A stretch of 5,235 nucleotides of DNA from Sandaracinaceae bacterium. Lineage in GTDB: Bacteria > Myxococcota_A > Polyangia > Polyangiales > Houyiibacteriaceae. Positions 4,196-5,235 of the stretch are shown here, piece after piece (positions within the stretch are counted from its first letter, which is position 1; each line of letters begins with the position of its first letter). The DNA lies in contig JAAZAH010000334.1 of NCBI GenBank assembly GCA_012514415.1, positions 1 to 5,235 of the forward strand, read 5' to 3'. The notes under the pieces were generated by a model, which was given only the letters and a program-made list of their open reading frames with translations, did not search any database and was not told the origin of the DNA. The position numbers and the translations under genes are program-made.

Positions 4196-5014
4196 ATGGC
4201 CTGCTTAAACTTAATTCGCCTAGGAGGGGGCGCGCTCTACGCGCTCATCGTTTTCTTTGCTCTTCAGCGCGGGGTCGCCTCGGCGACACCGGAAGTTAAG
4301 GTGGTAAGCGGCGAAGAAAAAACGGAAGAAGAAACCGAGTCGCCGCCTTCAAGAGCGGCGCGATGGCTTGTCCCCAAGGCCGCGCCCGAGCGCCTCACGT
4401 TCAACCTCGGCGGCGGCTTTGTCCGCGAGCAATCCGCCTGGGCGCTCTTCGCGGCGGAATACGATCATCCGAGCGGCTTCATCGCGCGAGGGCATTTCTC
4501 ACTTGAAGCGCGAGACGAGTATATGCCGCGCGAAGCCTTTATCGAGGGCGTCTTTGGCTATCGATGGCGCGGACTCTTTGAGCTCGGCCTCTCAGCGCTC
4601 GCGGTCGCTGGCCCCGAATTCAGCTTCTCACAGCGCTGGCACCAAGATCGCGCGTGGACAGGCGGCTTCGGCGTCTATTCCGCGATCGGCTCACCCGAAG
4701 GGCTCCGCGTTACGGTCACGGCCGTGAGCGTCCTCTTTGGCCGCTTCGGCGACCGCCAAGGCGCGAGCGCCTACGCCCTCCCCTACGAGCTGCAGATCCC
4801 GATCTTCGCGCATGAGCGCGCACGCCTCTTCATCGTGAATCGCGGCTTCTTCACCTTCCCCGATCCCACAATCTTCACGCACCGGATCGAGCTCCACACG
4901 CTCATCGTCCGGCGCGTTCGGATCTTTGGAGGGATGCTCCTCGACTCCTATGGGATCGGCGGCGTCATGGGGCTCGGGCTTCGCTTCGGCTCGGCTCCTA
5001 ACGCGCCGATTTGA
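4196..5014 (+). CDS. Secreted, probable outer-membrane beta-barrel protein, family unknown
   Basis: This is a 272-aa protein that I cannot assign to a named family. The start is well supported by GAGGAGA (4184-4190) five bases upstream. It has a Sec signal peptide: a hydrophobic core GGALYALIVFFAL at about 11-23 and a likely cleavage after ASA (28-30). The mature N-terminus begins with an acidic, Glu-rich stretch (EEKTEEETES, 40-49), then a short basic segment. From about residue 66 on, the chain alternates hydrophobic/aromatic and polar residues in short blocks with glycine turns (RLTFNLGGGF, WALFAAEYDH, GFIARGHFSLEA, FIEGVFGYRW, LFELGLSAL, IELHTLIVRRVRIFGGML). This pattern is typical of 8-12-stranded outer-membrane barrels. 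The last strand, GVMGLGLRFG, is followed by nine residues and lacks a terminal Phe. It is 146 bp after the lipoprotein gene on the same strand, so co-expression or a shared envelope site is possible but not shown. Confidence 0.75.
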   Translation: MACLNLIRLGGGALYALIVFFALQRGVASATPEVKVVSGEEKTEEETESPPSRAARWLVPKAAPERLTFNLGGGFVREQSAWALFAAEYDHPSGFIARGHFSLEARDEYMPREAFIEGVFGYRWRGLFELGLSALAVAGPEFSFSQRWHQDRAWTGGFGVYSAIGSPEGLRVTVTAVSVLFGRFGDRQGASAYALPYELQIPIFAHERARLFIVNRGFFTFPDPTIFTHRIELHTLIVRRVRIFGGMLLDSYGIGGVMGLGLRFGSAPNAPI

Positions 5015-5020
5015 GGCTTT

Positions 5021-5040
5021 GAGGGCGCTCTCCGCGCCTC
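5021..5040 (+). terminator. Stem-loop just after the 4196 gene
   Basis: Seven bases after the stop codon, GAGGGCGC pairs with GCGCCTC as seven base pairs around one bulged G and a five-base loop. The tail is TAAAAAATC, A-rich rather than T-rich, so it does not fit an intrinsic terminator on the plus strand. It may end or stabilise the message. The hairpin is plain; the role is uncertain. Confidence 0.4.
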
Positions 5041-5082
5041 TAAAAAATCACCCATGCGGAGCATCCCGCTGACTCTCTCGCT

Positions 5083-5124
5083 GGCTCAAGAAGAGACTGC
5101 GGCTAAGTACATGAGCCTCTTCTT
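5083..5124 (+). other. Two mutually exclusive hairpins in the intergenic region
   Basis: GGCTCA (5083-5088) pairs with TGAGCC (5112-5117), while AAGAAGAG (5088-5095) pairs with CTCTTCTT (5117-5124). The arms run in the order 1-2-1'-2' with no linkers, so both full stems can hardly form together. That is the geometry of an alternative-structure switch or a knotted fold. It lies between the stem-loop of the previous gene and the promoter at 5183. It may be chance. Confidence 0.3.
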
Positions 5125-5182
5125 ATAAGGGCTCGCCGCATCCGAATTGCCGCGCCCCCGCGAAGAAAGCGAAGCTCCGCAA

Positions 5183-5212
5183 TTGACCTCCCTCCGGGGC
5201 GCGTGATAGGAC
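5183..5212 (+). promoter_or_regulatory. Candidate promoter for a gene beyond the right edge
   Basis: TTGACC (5183-5188, 5 of 6 to the -35 consensus) is followed after 18 bp by TAGGAC (5207-5212), preceded by TG one base upstream (an extended -10, 5204-5205). The predicted start falls near 5218-5220, inside the palindromic operator. The driven gene would begin outside the window. Confidence 0.5.
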
Positions 5213-5230
5213 CGAGTGAATATTCATTCA
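5213..5230. promoter_or_regulatory. TetR-type operator overlapping the predicted start site
   Basis: A perfect 10-bp palindrome TGAATATTCA (5217-5226) is extended to the right by TTCA. The 18-bp stretch 5213-5230 agrees at 16 positions with the consensus recalled for the B. subtilis TetR-family fatty-acid regulator FadR (TGAATGAMTANTCATTCA). Both mismatches are in the left arm. Its place over the predicted start site suits a repressor. Many TetR-family proteins use TGAATGA-type arms, so the exact regulator is not known. It could be an autoregulated TetR gene or a lipid-metabolism gene just downstream. Confidence 0.55.
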
Positions 5231-5235
5231 GTCGA

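Noticed and set aside
5054..5128. 24-codon plus-strand frame after the 4196 gene
   Set aside because: No ribosome site before the ATG (AAAAAATCACCC) and no other support; the interleaved inverted repeats are the more striking signal there.

Overview
The window looks like chromosomal DNA of a high-GC Gram-negative bacterium. A deltaproteobacterial/myxobacterial (Myxococcota-like) source fits best: strong CGC/CTC/GAG/ATC codon preference, an orphan ECF sigma factor, a PilZ protein, a large lipoprotein and a secreted outer-membrane-like protein. This is inference from style, because no species marker protein lies inside the window. The one deeply conserved landmark is a minus-strand tRNA operon, in transcription order Thr(TGT)-Tyr(GTA)-Gly(TCC)-Thr(GGT). 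This is the same order as E. coli thrU-tyrU-glyT-thrT, which leads into tufB, so an EF-Tu gene is expected just beyond the left edge.

Layout. 1-348 (minus): one truncated and three complete tRNA genes, with a strong inter-tRNA hairpin. 349-682: gene-free control region. It holds a near-consensus housekeeping promoter for the tRNA operon (minus, TTGACT-17-TAAATA, with a GC-rich discriminator) and a pair of TGTGAC motifs 21 bp apart in front of the next gene. 683-1312 (plus): ECF-type sigma-70 factor of 209 aa. 1385-1789 (minus): small PilZ-domain protein with a degenerate second c-di-GMP motif. 1790-1874: AT-rich divergent spacer. 1875-4049 (plus): 724-aa lipoprotein that looks like an M16 (insulinase/processing peptidase) relative without the zinc motif. 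4050-4195: stem-loop, then a 12-codon upstream ORF with its own Shine-Dalgarno site that ends one base before the next start codon. 4196-5014 (plus): 272-aa exported, probably beta-barrel protein. 5015-5235: stem-loops, then a promoter with a TetR-type operator for a gene beyond the right edge.

Functionally, the left third belongs to the translation machinery. The rest resembles lineage-specific envelope and regulatory genes (sigma factor, c-di-GMP-type receptor, lipoprotein, outer-membrane protein) inserted upstream of the tRNA-tuf operon. I see no mobile element, CRISPR array, toxin-antitoxin pair or recognisable defence system. The observations most worth a second look are the leader ORF coupled to the 4196 gene, the TetR/FadR-like operator at the right edge, the M16-like lipoprotein lacking its catalytic motif, and pyrimidine-pyrimidine mismatches in two of the tRNAs.
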